From an uncultured Erysipelotrichaceae bacterium (lineage in GTDB: Bacteria; Bacillota_I; Bacilli_A; Erysipelotrichales; Erysipelotrichaceae): DNA of 5,936 nt. Position 1 is the first letter of the stretch, and the number at the start of each line of letters is the position of its first letter. Positions 1 to 5,511 of this stretch are shown here, piece after piece. Where the stretch lies: assembly GCA_910586285.1 (NCBI GenBank), contig CAJUGR010000112.1, positions 1 through 5,936 of the forward strand. The letters run 5' to 3'. The notes under the pieces were generated by a model. It searched no databases and was not told where the DNA came from. It saw only the letters and a program-made list of their open reading frames with translations. The position numbers were made by a program, and so were the translations under genes.

Positions 1-380
1 ATGCACACCGTTGTCCATTCTATCGATTGACCTCCTTGGGTTAATGCGCCAGCCACTCGATAGGTGCTTTTTCCCTCACTGAGATCACCAATGCCGATTT
101 TAGCACAGGCATTGCTTTCTCCGCTGACATCCAGAGCAAAGTCCAGCCGCTCACTCACATGATTCCAAAACAAGATCGCCAGATCACTGTCCGCTCCCAG
201 ATGAAGTTTGGTTTTTAAATCCAACTGCTTTCCATCATATGTGATCCACAACTGTGTGTGTATGTGTTTGTCCGTCTCAATCGTTAACATCATTTGATCG
301 CAATCATGGATAACAAGCTGTTCGTTTCCATCCTCGGTCAGTTTCAGCGTATAGCGAACGCTGTCATTTAGCGTTATCAT
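1..380 (-). CDS. sufD: SufB/SufD-family Fe-S cluster scaffold protein (probable SufD), 3' end outside window
   Basis: The first 126 codons of this gene are visible, and the frame stays open to the left edge. Reading from ATG at 380, it starts MITLNDSVRYTLKL. It then gives a beta-rich stretch with short hydrophobic strands separated by Gly/Asp turns (LHLGADSDLAILFWNH, then GIGDLSEGKSTYRVAGAL), the look of the SufB/SufD beta-helix core. SufD pairs with SufB and SufC to form the SufBC2D scaffold that assembles Fe-S clusters in the cytoplasm. Position is the strongest evidence: it follows sufC directly. The sufC stop and this ATG overlap by one base (TGATG), and GGGAG about 8 bases upstream lies inside the end of sufC, so translation is probably coupled. 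The product seems to enter the core almost at once, without the long N-terminal helical region of many SufD proteins. SufB is the alternative and cannot be excluded, because the diagnostic C-terminal part is missing. Confidence 0.75.
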   Translation of the reverse strand, partial: MITLNDSVRYTLKLTEDGNEQLVIHDCDQMMLTIETDKHIHTQLWITYDGKQLDLKTKLHLGADSDLAILFWNHVSERLDFALDVSGESNACAKIGIGDLSEGKSTYRVAGALTQGGQSIEWTTVC

Positions 381-1204
381 CACATTTCTCCCTGAGATTT
401 CGCTCCACAGCTGCCTAAAATCGTCGCTTTGGGCTGCGGCCTTGATGCCTCCATCGTAATGCCGAGTGATTGCGCAATCCAATCATAACCCTGCGCATCA
501 ATTTTCTTCGTCAGGCTGAAATCTCCGTTCATTACGATTTTACCATCCATCAATACGTGAGCATGCGTTGGTTGTAACAAATCATAAAAACGCTCATAGT
601 GCGATACCACCAAAAGCCCCATTGCGTTTTCCTCCTGCATACGGCGTACTTCCTGTGCCACTAACTTCAGCGCATCCACATCCAAACCGCTGTCGATTTC
701 ATCCAGCATTGCCATACACGGTTTCAACAATTTCATTTGGACAATCTCATTGCGCTTCTTTTCCCCACCGGAAAATCCCTCGTTTAAAAAGCGATGCGCC
801 AAATCACTTTTCATATCCATATCCTTAATCGCCTGTTCCATCTCTTTGATAAAAGCGAATAAGGGAATCGGCCGATCACGGCGCGCATTGATCGCTGCGC
901 GTAAGAAATCAGAATTGGTGACCCCGCTGATTTCACTGGGATACTGCATACCCAAAAATAATCCGGCGCGACTGCGTTCATCCACTTCCATCGCCAATAC
1001 ATCACGATCATCCAATCTAATATTCCCCTGCGTTACCGTATATTTCGGATTGCCCATTATCGCCGCCAGCAACGTAGACTTCCCGTTACCGTTGGGACCC
1101 ATCAGTGCATGAATCTCACCGGAATGAATCGTCAAATCGATTCCTTTTAATATTTCTTTATCCTCAACACTTACGTGTAAATCATGAACAGATAATGTTG
1201 TCAT
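380..1204 (-). CDS. sufC: SufC, Fe-S cluster assembly ATPase
   Basis: SufC is the cytoplasmic ABC-type ATPase that powers the SufBCD scaffold. Counting from the chosen start (274 aa), the ABC landmarks are in order: Walker A GPNGNGKST at about 36-44, Q-loop in GMQYPSE near 87, signature FSGGEKKRNE near 144-153, Walker B AMLDE with D168/E169, D-loop SGLD, and the H-loop histidine in SHYERF near 202. EIDSGLDVDALK and FSGGEKKRNEI are typical of SufC rather than of transporter ATPases, and no membrane permease gene is adjacent. After the usual YDWI end region there is a tail of about 30 residues containing GSCG, somewhat longer than common SufC proteins. An in-frame ATG nine bases upstream (1213) touches the AGAGAGGA ribosome binding site directly and is unlikely to be used. 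The ATG at 1204 has proper spacing and gives the usual MTTLSVHDLHV start. It is the first gene of an operon continuing into sufD. Confidence 0.96.
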   Translation of the reverse strand: MTTLSVHDLHVSVEDKEILKGIDLTIHSGEIHALMGPNGNGKSTLLAAIMGNPKYTVTQGNIRLDDRDVLAMEVDERSRAGLFLGMQYPSEISGVTNSDFLRAAINARRDRPIPLFAFIKEMEQAIKDMDMKSDLAHRFLNEGFSGGEKKRNEIVQMKLLKPCMAMLDEIDSGLDVDALKLVAQEVRRMQEENAMGLLVVSHYERFYDLLQPTHAHVLMDGKIVMNGDFSLTKKIDAQGYDWIAQSLGITMEASRPQPKATILGSCGAKSQGEM

Positions 1205-1213
1205 CACAATCAT

Positions 1214-1221
1214 TCCTCTCT
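1214..1221 (-). promoter_or_regulatory. sufC ribosome binding site that decides the start
   Basis: On the minus strand AGAGAGGA is followed immediately by ATG (1213-1211) and, three codons later, by a second in-frame ATG (1204-1202). The gap from the GG of this site to the first ATG is only one base, while the second ATG lies about 10 bases away. The second ATG is therefore the better start for sufC. Confidence 0.7.
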
Positions 1222-1236
1222 ATTTCAACCGCGTAT

Positions 1237-1265
1237 ATCATATCAAAAAATCGTTGACACGACAA
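1237..1265 (-). promoter_or_regulatory. Sigma-A type promoter for the suf operon
   Basis: On the minus strand, TTGTCG (1265-1260, 4 of 6 to TTGACA) is followed after exactly 17 bp by TATGAT (1242-1237, 5 of 6 to TATAAT). TGA directly precedes the -10 box, giving an extended -10 (TGnTATGAT). The predicted transcription start near 1230 leaves a leader of only about 25 bases before the sufC ATG, too short for a riboswitch. Control would have to come from DNA-binding proteins in the divergent region. Confidence 0.65.
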
Positions 1266-1288
1266 TCAAAAAGCCTTTTATCGGCCGG

Positions 1289-1321
1289 ATCATCACATCA
1301 TCTGATCCCGCATCATCACAT
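1289..1321. repeat. 10-bp direct repeat in the divergent suf/prsA intergenic region
   Basis: ATCATCACAT occurs at 1289-1298 and again at 1312-1321. The copies start 23 bp apart, about two helical turns. GATCA (1288-1292) and TGATC (1303-1307) also form a short inverted pair around the first copy. The block lies between the two divergent promoters, upstream of both -35 boxes. It could be a regulator binding site, but the motif is low in complexity and chance is possible. Confidence 0.35.
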
Positions 1322-1336
1322 ACTTTCATAAATATT

Positions 1337-1356
1337 ATGGAAAATCATGTTTCCAT
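1337..1356. promoter_or_regulatory. 20-bp inverted repeat, candidate operator
   Basis: ATGGAAA (1337-1343) and TTTCCAT (1350-1356) form a perfect 7-bp inverted repeat around a 6-bp centre, ATCATG. It ends 10 bp upstream of the -35 box of the plus-strand foldase promoter. Size and symmetry suit a dimeric DNA-binding protein. No T run follows, so it is not a terminator. The regulator is unknown and the function is inferred from shape and place only. Confidence 0.4.
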
Positions 1357-1366
1357 CATTCAAAAA

Positions 1367-1395
1367 TTGCTTTTTAAGCGAAATTATTTTATAAT
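1367..1395 (+). promoter_or_regulatory. Sigma-A type promoter for the prsA-like operon
   Basis: TTGCTT (1367-1372) is followed after 17 bp by a perfect TATAAT (1390-1395). The predicted transcription start is near 1402, which gives a leader of about 25 bases containing AGGAGG (1416-1421), 5 bases before the ATG at 1427. The -35 box is weak (3 of 6) but the -10 box is ideal. Confidence 0.65.
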
Positions 1396-1426
1396 AATAC
1401 ACGGATTTATTTTTTAGGAGGCAAAT

Positions 1427-2419
1427 ATGATTGAGATATTAAAAAAGCAATGGTTTGTCGTACTGATTGCGGTAATTCTTATCACCTTTGCGGTATTCAG
1501 TATCTGGGATACCAACAAAGGCAAATTAAAAGGTAAAAGCGTTGATGGAAAAGATGTCATCGCATCGGTAGCCGACCAGAATATTTTCGCCGATGATATA
1601 TTCGAAAGCATTAAAACCACATCGGCTAATTCCTATCTGTATCAGAAATTTCAGGATGCCGTGGCCAACGAAGCGATCGAAACCACGGATGATATTAAAT
1701 CCGAGGCGAAACTGCAGCAGGAACAGACCGAGGAATATTTCAAAACCAACGATCCGACCAATTATAAAACGACATTGCAAAGTCAGTTAGAGGCCATTGG
1801 ATACAGTGATCTGGGTGAATATTGTCTGACATCCACCAAGGTTCAAAAACTGCTTTCCAATTATATGGATGAGCATATGGATGAATTGTTCACACCGATT
1901 TATAAAGATAAAAACGGTCGCATTGTCTCTCATATTTTAATTATGATGAAAGACAGCAGCAACCCTACCGATGAAGAAAAAGCCAAAGTTGAGAATGTTG
2001 ATAAAGCATTAAAAGAAGGCAAGAGTTTTGCGGATGTGGCAAAGGAATACAGTGATGATTCTTCCGCAGAAACCGGCGGTTTGATCGGTTACTCCGATGA
2101 AGACAGCAATTTGGTTGAGGCATTCAAGAAAAAGGCTTTGTCATTAAAAAAAGGTGAAGTCAGTGATTGGGTAAAGGTCAGCTCCGATAATTATCAGGGA
2201 TGGCACAAAATCACCGTACTGGAAACCGATAAGGATGCGATTATGAAATACGAAGATGATGCTGATACGGTAAAAAATCAACTGTATCAGGCTATCATGA
2301 CCGCCAATGAAAATTTGGATAAGAAAATTGTTTGGGAAGCTGCAAAAAAATTAGATATTACCTATGGCAGTGATGATATTAAAAAGCAATTAATGGATTA
2401 TATGGAAATCAAAGAGTAA
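1427..2419 (+). CDS. prsA: Membrane-anchored PrsA/SurA-like foldase with parvulin prolyl isomerase domain
   Basis: This 330-aa protein probably helps secreted proteins fold on the outer face of the membrane by cis/trans isomerisation of proline bonds. A positive N-terminus (KK at 6-7) precedes one hydrophobic segment at about 9-27. There is no lipobox cysteine and no clear signal peptidase site, so it is likely a signal anchor with the rest outside. Residues about 45-160 are a helical, Lys/Glu/Asp-rich SurA-like N-domain. Residues about 165-266 match the PPIC/parvulin pattern: VSHILIMM with H169, FADVAKEYSDDSSAETGG at 201-218, LKKGEVSDWVK at 240-250 and GWHKI with H260. A helical C-terminal segment follows, as in PrsA. 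Classical PrsA is a lipoprotein of about 290 aa, so the anchor type differs. It is the first gene of an operon with a lipoprotein paralog starting 13 bp after its stop. Confidence 0.88.
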   Translation: MIEILKKQWFVVLIAVILITFAVFSIWDTNKGKLKGKSVDGKDVIASVADQNIFADDIFESIKTTSANSYLYQKFQDAVANEAIETTDDIKSEAKLQQEQTEEYFKTNDPTNYKTTLQSQLEAIGYSDLGEYCLTSTKVQKLLSNYMDEHMDELFTPIYKDKNGRIVSHILIMMKDSSNPTDEEKAKVENVDKALKEGKSFADVAKEYSDDSSAETGGLIGYSDEDSNLVEAFKKKALSLKKGEVSDWVKVSSDNYQGWHKITVLETDKDAIMKYEDDADTVKNQLYQAIMTANENLDKKIVWEAAKKLDITYGSDDIKKQLMDYMEIKE

Positions 2420-2424
2420 GGAGG
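2418..2424 (+). promoter_or_regulatory. Ribosome binding site that decides the lipoprotein start
   Basis: AAGGAGG overlaps the last two bases of the upstream TAA stop. It lies 8 bases before ATG at 2433 but only 2 bases before an in-frame TTG at 2427. The ATG start is therefore preferred, and it gives a normal lipoprotein signal beginning MKKTI. The overlap with the stop suggests coupled expression of the two paralogs. Confidence 0.8.
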
Positions 2425-2432
2425 TATTGACA

Positions 2433-3329
2433 ATGAAAAAAACAATCACGTTAAGTTGTGCCGCATTCCTATTGTTGGCGTTGAGCGGATGTAAAGATGC
2501 CAGTGTTGATATCTCTAACGGTAACGATGTCTTGTTTTCCGTTGGTTCTACCAAAGTAACCAATGATGATATCTTCCGACCGATCTTCTTAAGCAGCGGC
2601 TTTACCGAAGTCAATTCACAGGTCAGCAAAATCATCTATGATAAAGAAGTACCGGTAGATGATGAAATCACCGCTGAAGCTAAGAAAAATATGAATGATT
2701 TCAAGACTAGCGCAAAAGATAATCTGTCATCAATTTTAAAACAATATGGCTGTGCTGATGAAGAAGAATACTACAATAAATACATTTTACCCGGTGTACA
2801 AAACACACAGTTGGCGAAAAAATTTCTGGAAGCCAATGCCGAAGATCAAATAACTACCTATAAACCGGTAAAAGCCCGTATTATCGCCTGTACAAGTGAA
2901 GGCAATGCGCAAAATGCATTAAAAGCCGTAAAAGATGGTGACAGCTTTGAATCGGCAGCGGCAGCATATGGTAAAACCGATACGTATACCGGTGCGGAAA
3001 TCGTTGTGAACCAATCCAGTCAGCTTCCCGCTGTTGTCTGGTCCAAAATCAGCGTTATTACAGATAAGGAAGCAATGATCAATGAAGTCATAACGGATTC
3101 TACTGATGCGGAAAAACCAATCTACTATGTTGTAAAAGTAACCAATACCAAAGCATTAGAAGATTTCAAAGAGGAAGCATTACAGTCCATTTTGGATCAA
3201 TCCTCTACCATCCGACAAGAAGCGATGGTTTACTATTTAAAACAATATCAATTCCGTGTATATGATATTGATATTTATAATTCTTATCAATCCAGTATGC
3301 CGGATTATCTCGTTCAGGATGCAGATTAA
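2433..3329 (+). CDS. PrsA-like lipoprotein paralog with degenerate parvulin domain
   Basis: From ATG 2433 this is a 298-aa protein with a lipoprotein signal: KK, a hydrophobic core at 7-17, then the lipobox LSGC with C20 as the lipidated residue. It would sit on the outer leaflet of the membrane. It parallels the upstream foldase along its length: an early DDIF, then an LSSILKQYGCADEEEYYNKY segment corresponding to LQSQLEAIGYSDLGEY, then a region at about 146-238 in the place of the parvulin domain. In that region SHIL is replaced by ARIIA and GWHKI by YYVVKV, and the GG-rich loop is shortened, so the conserved histidines are missing. Only patches such as DGDSFESAAAAYGKT recall the fold. It is probably a chaperone or partner subunit without isomerase activity. 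Homology to PrsA is inferred from the alignment and the tandem position. A terminator follows at once. Confidence 0.75.
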   Translation: MKKTITLSCAAFLLLALSGCKDASVDISNGNDVLFSVGSTKVTNDDIFRPIFLSSGFTEVNSQVSKIIYDKEVPVDDEITAEAKKNMNDFKTSAKDNLSSILKQYGCADEEEYYNKYILPGVQNTQLAKKFLEANAEDQITTYKPVKARIIACTSEGNAQNALKAVKDGDSFESAAAAYGKTDTYTGAEIVVNQSSQLPAVVWSKISVITDKEAMINEVITDSTDAEKPIYYVVKVTNTKALEDFKEEALQSILDQSSTIRQEAMVYYLKQYQFRVYDIDIYNSYQSSMPDYLVQDAD

Positions 3330-3356
3330 AGAGACAGGAAACTGTTTCTTTTTATT
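3328..3356 (+). terminator. Rho-independent terminator after the foldase pair
   Basis: AGAGACAG (3330-3337) pairs with CTGTTTCT (3342-3349) with one G-U pair, around a GAAA loop of the stable GNRA type. The flanking A/T bases can lengthen the stem to about 10 bp, starting within the TAA stop codon. A T-rich run (3349-3353, then ATT) follows. It separates the foldase operon from hit. Confidence 0.8.
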
Positions 3357-3373
3357 AGAATTCAGATTATAAT
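3345..3373 (+). promoter_or_regulatory. Probable promoter for the HIT gene
   Basis: A perfect TATAAT lies at 3368-3373. The best-spaced -35 position, 17 bp upstream, is TTTCTT (3345-3350), a poor match that falls in the 3' arm of the preceding terminator. The predicted start near 3380 leaves a short leader with AAGGAGG at 3391-3397, 7 bases before ATG 3405. The -10 call is good; the -35 is doubtful. Confidence 0.5.
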
Positions 3374-3404
3374 AGAATCACATTATGATAAAGGAGGATA
3401 CTCA

Positions 3405-3800
3405 ATGTGTATTTTTTGTGACATTGTCGCCGGTAAAATACCGGCATACAAGCTTTATGAGGATGATGAAGTGCTGGCTTTTCTTGATATTTCGCAGGTG
3501 ACCAAAGGTCATACCCTCATCATCCCCAAAGCCCATTGCGATCATTTTTTAGCTTGTGACAGCGAGCAGATGCAAGCTGTTATGCGCGTTGCTCAGCGTC
3601 TGGGTAAGCATATTATGGAATCGATCGGGGCAAACGGTATGCATATTTTAAGCAATATTCATGAAGCTGCCGGACAAAGTGTTCCCCATTTCCATGTTCA
3701 CCTCATTCCCCGCTATGATGAGAACGATTCCTGTGTTATCACTTTTAATCCCAGCGAGAAACAAAATCTAGAACAGTTACAGAAGCAGCTAACGCTGTGA
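3405..3800 (+). CDS. hit: HIT-family nucleotide-binding hydrolase
   Basis: This 131-aa cytoplasmic protein belongs to the histidine triad superfamily, whose members hydrolyse or transfer nucleoside monophosphate groups (for example adenosine phosphoramidates). It matches the bacterial Hit/Hint branch along its whole length. The start CIFCDIVAGKIPAYKLYEDD carries the C2-x2-C5 pair that, with H44 in IPKAH and probably a triad histidine, often binds zinc in this branch. LAFLDISQVTKGHTLIIPK is the typical core. AGQSVPHFHVHLIPRY holds the triad H95-H97-H99, where the middle histidine H97 is the expected nucleophile. The C-terminus is slightly short for the family (commonly about 135-145 aa). It has its own ribosome binding site and terminator. 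A hit gene near prsA is a pairing known from other Bacillota; a functional link is not shown. The exact substrate cannot be read from the sequence. Confidence 0.95.
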   Translation: MCIFCDIVAGKIPAYKLYEDDEVLAFLDISQVTKGHTLIIPKAHCDHFLACDSEQMQAVMRVAQRLGKHIMESIGANGMHILSNIHEAAGQSVPHFHVHLIPRYDENDSCVITFNPSEKQNLEQLQKQLTL

Positions 3801-3806
3801 ATGAAC

Positions 3807-3835
3807 AAACGGACATCCGAAATGATGTCCGTTTT
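3807..3835. terminator. Terminator between convergent genes, probably bidirectional
   Basis: AAACGGACATC (3807-3817) and GATGTCCGTTT (3824-3834) form a perfect 11-bp stem with a 6-base loop. It begins 7 bp after the hit stop and is followed on the plus strand by TTTT-AATTT. On the minus strand the stem is followed by GTT only, a weaker T run. The TAA that ends the shifted frame of the convergent small gene (3836-3834) touches the stem, so the hairpin may serve both genes. Confidence 0.85.
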
Positions 3836-4063
3836 AATTTGGAAAATCGTGACGCAGCTGATCTAAGGTCGCAGGCGAAATCCCCAAAATTGCTTCCCAA
3901 ACTTGATCTTCCCAAATCCCGATAACAGAAGCGAAATCAGATCATTCACCACTTTCCCTTCCCAAAGCGCTACACCGTTGGCTTTAACCTGAAGCTGCCG
4001 GCGAAACTTCTCTTGTTGAAAATATAGGGCAGCCAACCAAATAATCTGTGATTCGATTTCCAT
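3834..4063 (-). pseudogene. Small gene with an apparent one-base frameshift, function unknown
   Basis: From ATG 4063 (AAAAGGGGG, 5 bases upstream) the frame reads MEIESQIIWLAALYFQQEKF through GKVVNDLI. It then continues as a Phe/Gly/Lys/Arg-rich tail ending FRLRP at a TAG (3865-3863), 66 aa in all. The other frame from about 3940 onward reads FASVIGIWEDQVWEAILGIS, then PATLDQLRHDFPN and TAA at 3836-3834. This second tail looks like normal protein, with balanced acidic, aromatic and aliphatic residues, and it stops exactly at the terminator. The whole span is 230 bases, one short of 77 codons. Restoring one base near 3934-3944 (for example one more T in the ATTT run on the minus strand) gives a continuous 76-aa protein. 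No X-XXY-YYZ slippery site is seen there, so a real or sequencing deletion is likelier than programmed slippage. I do not recognise the family, and there is no signal peptide or clear membrane segment. If the shift is not real, the 66-aa product (3863-4063) is the gene. Confidence 0.55.
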
Positions 4064-4106
4064 AACATCCCCCTTTTCACATTATGCATATAAGAAGAAT
4101 GTCGTG

Positions 4107-4129
4107 AAAAAAAGACGGATAAACCGTCT
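4107..4129 (-). terminator. Terminator of the 282-aa membrane protein gene
   Basis: On the minus strand AGACGG (4129-4124), a 5-base loop and CCGTCT (4118-4113) are followed by seven Ts in all (4113-4107). The TAG stop of the upstream gene (4130-4128) runs into the stem. It marks the end of the rsmD-coaD-282-aa transcript and separates it from the small gene. Confidence 0.85.
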
Positions 4130-4976
4130 ATTCCATCAGAGAAATGCGATAACTTAATAAATACTTCTGATGCAGTACTTGAACCAAATCATCTTGTGTA
4201 TTTACCGCAATGCCGATGATTTTCTCACCGAATACATTTTCCTCTCGCAGTTGCTTGGCAGAATTAATATCATCAAAGGTAAGCATATAATAGATTTCTA
4301 TTTCCTTTTCTTCTAATGCTTCATGATCGGTTGCCGTATTGATCATTCCCTTTGCCCGCAGACAGTATACATCGACAATCTTATCCTTATTCTCACGATT
4401 TAATGCTTGTAAAAATACCCGAAACTTCCTTGTCTTGCCGATATACTCTCGTTCACTGCCGGCATAGAATTCAGTGAAATCATCCTCAAGTATGGCCTTT
4501 TCATTATTCTTAAAATAGCGATCCGCATACTGATCCATCTTTTTTAAATAATCCTGATCAATCTGTTCAACATCAGCATAGCGCTCCGCCAAACCTTTCA
4601 CTTCGATTTCTCTTGTTTCGTTGATCACTTCGATATGGTATTGCTTGGCCAAGTTTTCATCATACTGCGCCTGAATCTGGATAATCGTGCCGTTGGCAAT
4701 ATTGTTTTTCGGTGTTATTTGATATGTAATGGAATCTAAAAATTCCTGGGTTCGCTGATTCAAATTCATCGCACCATTGCTTGCGGTTACGGTTGCCGAA
4801 CCACTTTCTCCGTTGTAGACGATTTCCGCATGCTTGGTAACATCAATGGTGATCGTACGAAAGAAAAACAGATAACAAGTCATAAACAAACTCAGCATGA
4901 TAAAAAGAATACAACAGAAAAACAAGCATTTATTTTTTATCAGCAGCTGTCGAGCTGTATATTTCGCAGAATCCAT
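4128..4976 (-). CDS. Membrane-anchored extracellular protein of unknown function
   Basis: This 282-aa protein was not recognised with certainty. The N-terminus (about 17 residues with K5, R9, K14, K16) is followed by one strong hydrophobic segment at about 18-39. The remaining 240 residues should lie outside the cell. Residues about 41-130 form a beta-rich region (TITIDVTKHAEIVYNGESGS, later NGTIIQIQAQYDENLAKQY, ending EIEVKGLAERYADV). This recalls Ig-like repeats found in uncharacterised Bacillota membrane proteins that often start with a zinc ribbon; no zinc ribbon is present here. A charged helical stretch (about 135-170) leads to an alpha/beta C-domain with VDVYCLRAKGMI and EIYYMLTFDDI strands. 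C205 is the only cysteine outside the membrane segment. The GAAAGG ribosome binding site is 8 bases before the ATG. It follows coaD after 51 bp with its own promoter, and a terminator overlaps its stop. A sensor or envelope role is only a guess. Confidence 0.7.
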   Translation of the reverse strand: MDSAKYTARQLLIKNKCLFFCCILFIMLSLFMTCYLFFFRTITIDVTKHAEIVYNGESGSATVTASNGAMNLNQRTQEFLDSITYQITPKNNIANGTIIQIQAQYDENLAKQYHIEVINETREIEVKGLAERYADVEQIDQDYLKKMDQYADRYFKNNEKAILEDDFTEFYAGSEREYIGKTRKFRVFLQALNRENKDKIVDVYCLRAKGMINTATDHEALEEKEIEIYYMLTFDDINSAKQLREENVFGEKIIGIAVNTQDDLVQVLHQKYLLSYRISLME

Positions 4977-5001
4977 GCAATCAACCTTTCTGACACTTAT
5001 T

Positions 5002-5030
5002 AGTATACCACACCCGAATCAATTTGACTA
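5002..5030 (-). promoter_or_regulatory. Internal promoter for the 282-aa membrane protein gene
   Basis: On the minus strand TAGTCA (5030-5025, 4 of 6 to TTGACA) is followed after 17 bp by TATACT (5007-5002, 5 of 6), with TGG just before it as an extended -10. The -35 box begins in the TAG stop codon of coaD. No hairpin terminator separates coaD from the next gene, so readthrough from rsmD-coaD is also possible. Confidence 0.6.
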
Positions 5031-5507
5031 ATCACGAAACTTCGCTTCCAGTGCCTGTGCCACTTCTTTACATACCAACCCCTCCAAATTCTGATGATAG
5101 CGGGCAAAATCCTTTACGGCAGAAGATGAAATAAACGCATGTTCCGCCTGTGCAAATAATAAAATCGTTTCAATGTTTGAATCAATATGAGCATTGCACG
5201 CTGCCTGATTCCATTCATATTCATAATCTTTCACCTGTCGAACCCCGCGAATCAGCGCAGCGGCATGAACCGAGCGGGCGAAGTCTAAAGTTAAGCCATC
5301 ATAAGTACATACCTTGATATTGGGAAACGATGCCAGTGCGCGCTCACACAGCGAATAGCGCTCATCAAGAGTAAACAGCGTTTGCTTGGCCTGATGATCC
5401 AAAATGAGTACATAGACTTGATCAAACAATTTCGCGGATCGTATCGCAATATCAATATGTCCAACGGTTATCGGATCAAATGTTCCAGGATAGACTGCAC
5501 ATTTCAT
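5028..5507 (-). CDS. coaD: CoaD, phosphopantetheine adenylyltransferase
   Basis: CoaD catalyses the fourth step of coenzyme A synthesis: ATP plus 4'-phosphopantetheine gives dephospho-CoA and pyrophosphate, in the cytoplasm. The 159-aa length is standard. The nucleotidyltransferase motif YPGTFDPITVGH at 6-17 contains T9 and the TxGH histidine H17. K41 in HQAKQTLFTLDER matches the conserved lysine before the FTLxER element. LIRGVRQVKDYEYE near 85-98 carries R87 and R90 of the family, and FISSSAVK near 125-132 is the C-terminal ATP-binding motif. All key residues appear intact. AGAGGTG, 5 bases before the ATG, lies across the stop of rsmD; the two genes are 4 bp apart and surely cotranscribed. 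rsmD-coaD is a widely conserved pair in Bacillota. Confidence 0.97.
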   Translation of the reverse strand: MKCAVYPGTFDPITVGHIDIAIRSAKLFDQVYVLILDHQAKQTLFTLDERYSLCERALASFPNIKVCTYDGLTLDFARSVHAAALIRGVRQVKDYEYEWNQAACNAHIDSNIETILLFAQAEHAFISSSAVKDFARYHQNLEGLVCKEVAQALEAKFRD

Positions 5508-5511
5508 ATTT

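Noticed and set aside
750..1112. Plus-strand open frame of 120 codons across sufC
   Set aside because: It is fully antisense to a clear SufC with all ABC motifs and has no convincing ribosome binding site or protein-like pattern. It is a shadow frame.
1254..1281. TTGACA (1254-1259) followed by TTTTAT as a second plus-strand promoter
   Set aside because: The -35 is perfect, but the -10 is weak at 16 bp, and the start would lie about 140 bp upstream of the gene. The TATAAT at 1390-1395 is far better placed.
1526..1780. Minus-strand open frame of 84 codons inside the foldase gene
   Set aside because: It lies antisense to a supported coding sequence. Its Ile/Gly/Phe-rich composition is typical of a reversed Asp/Lys-rich frame.
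3930..3945. Programmed -1 frameshifting in the small gene
   Set aside because: No X-XXY-YYZ heptamer and no obvious following stem-loop were seen. A simple one-base indel explains the pattern better.
4081..4091. CATAAT or TATATG on the minus strand as a -10 box for the small gene
   Set aside because: CATAAT would start transcription inside the ribosome binding site, and neither box has a reasonable -35. The promoter of this gene remains unassigned.
1427..5507. A defence, toxin-antitoxin or biosynthetic system hidden in the window
   Set aside because: All recognisable genes are housekeeping or protein-export functions, and codon style appears uniform. No nuclease, toxin-like pair, CRISPR repeat or transposase was seen.
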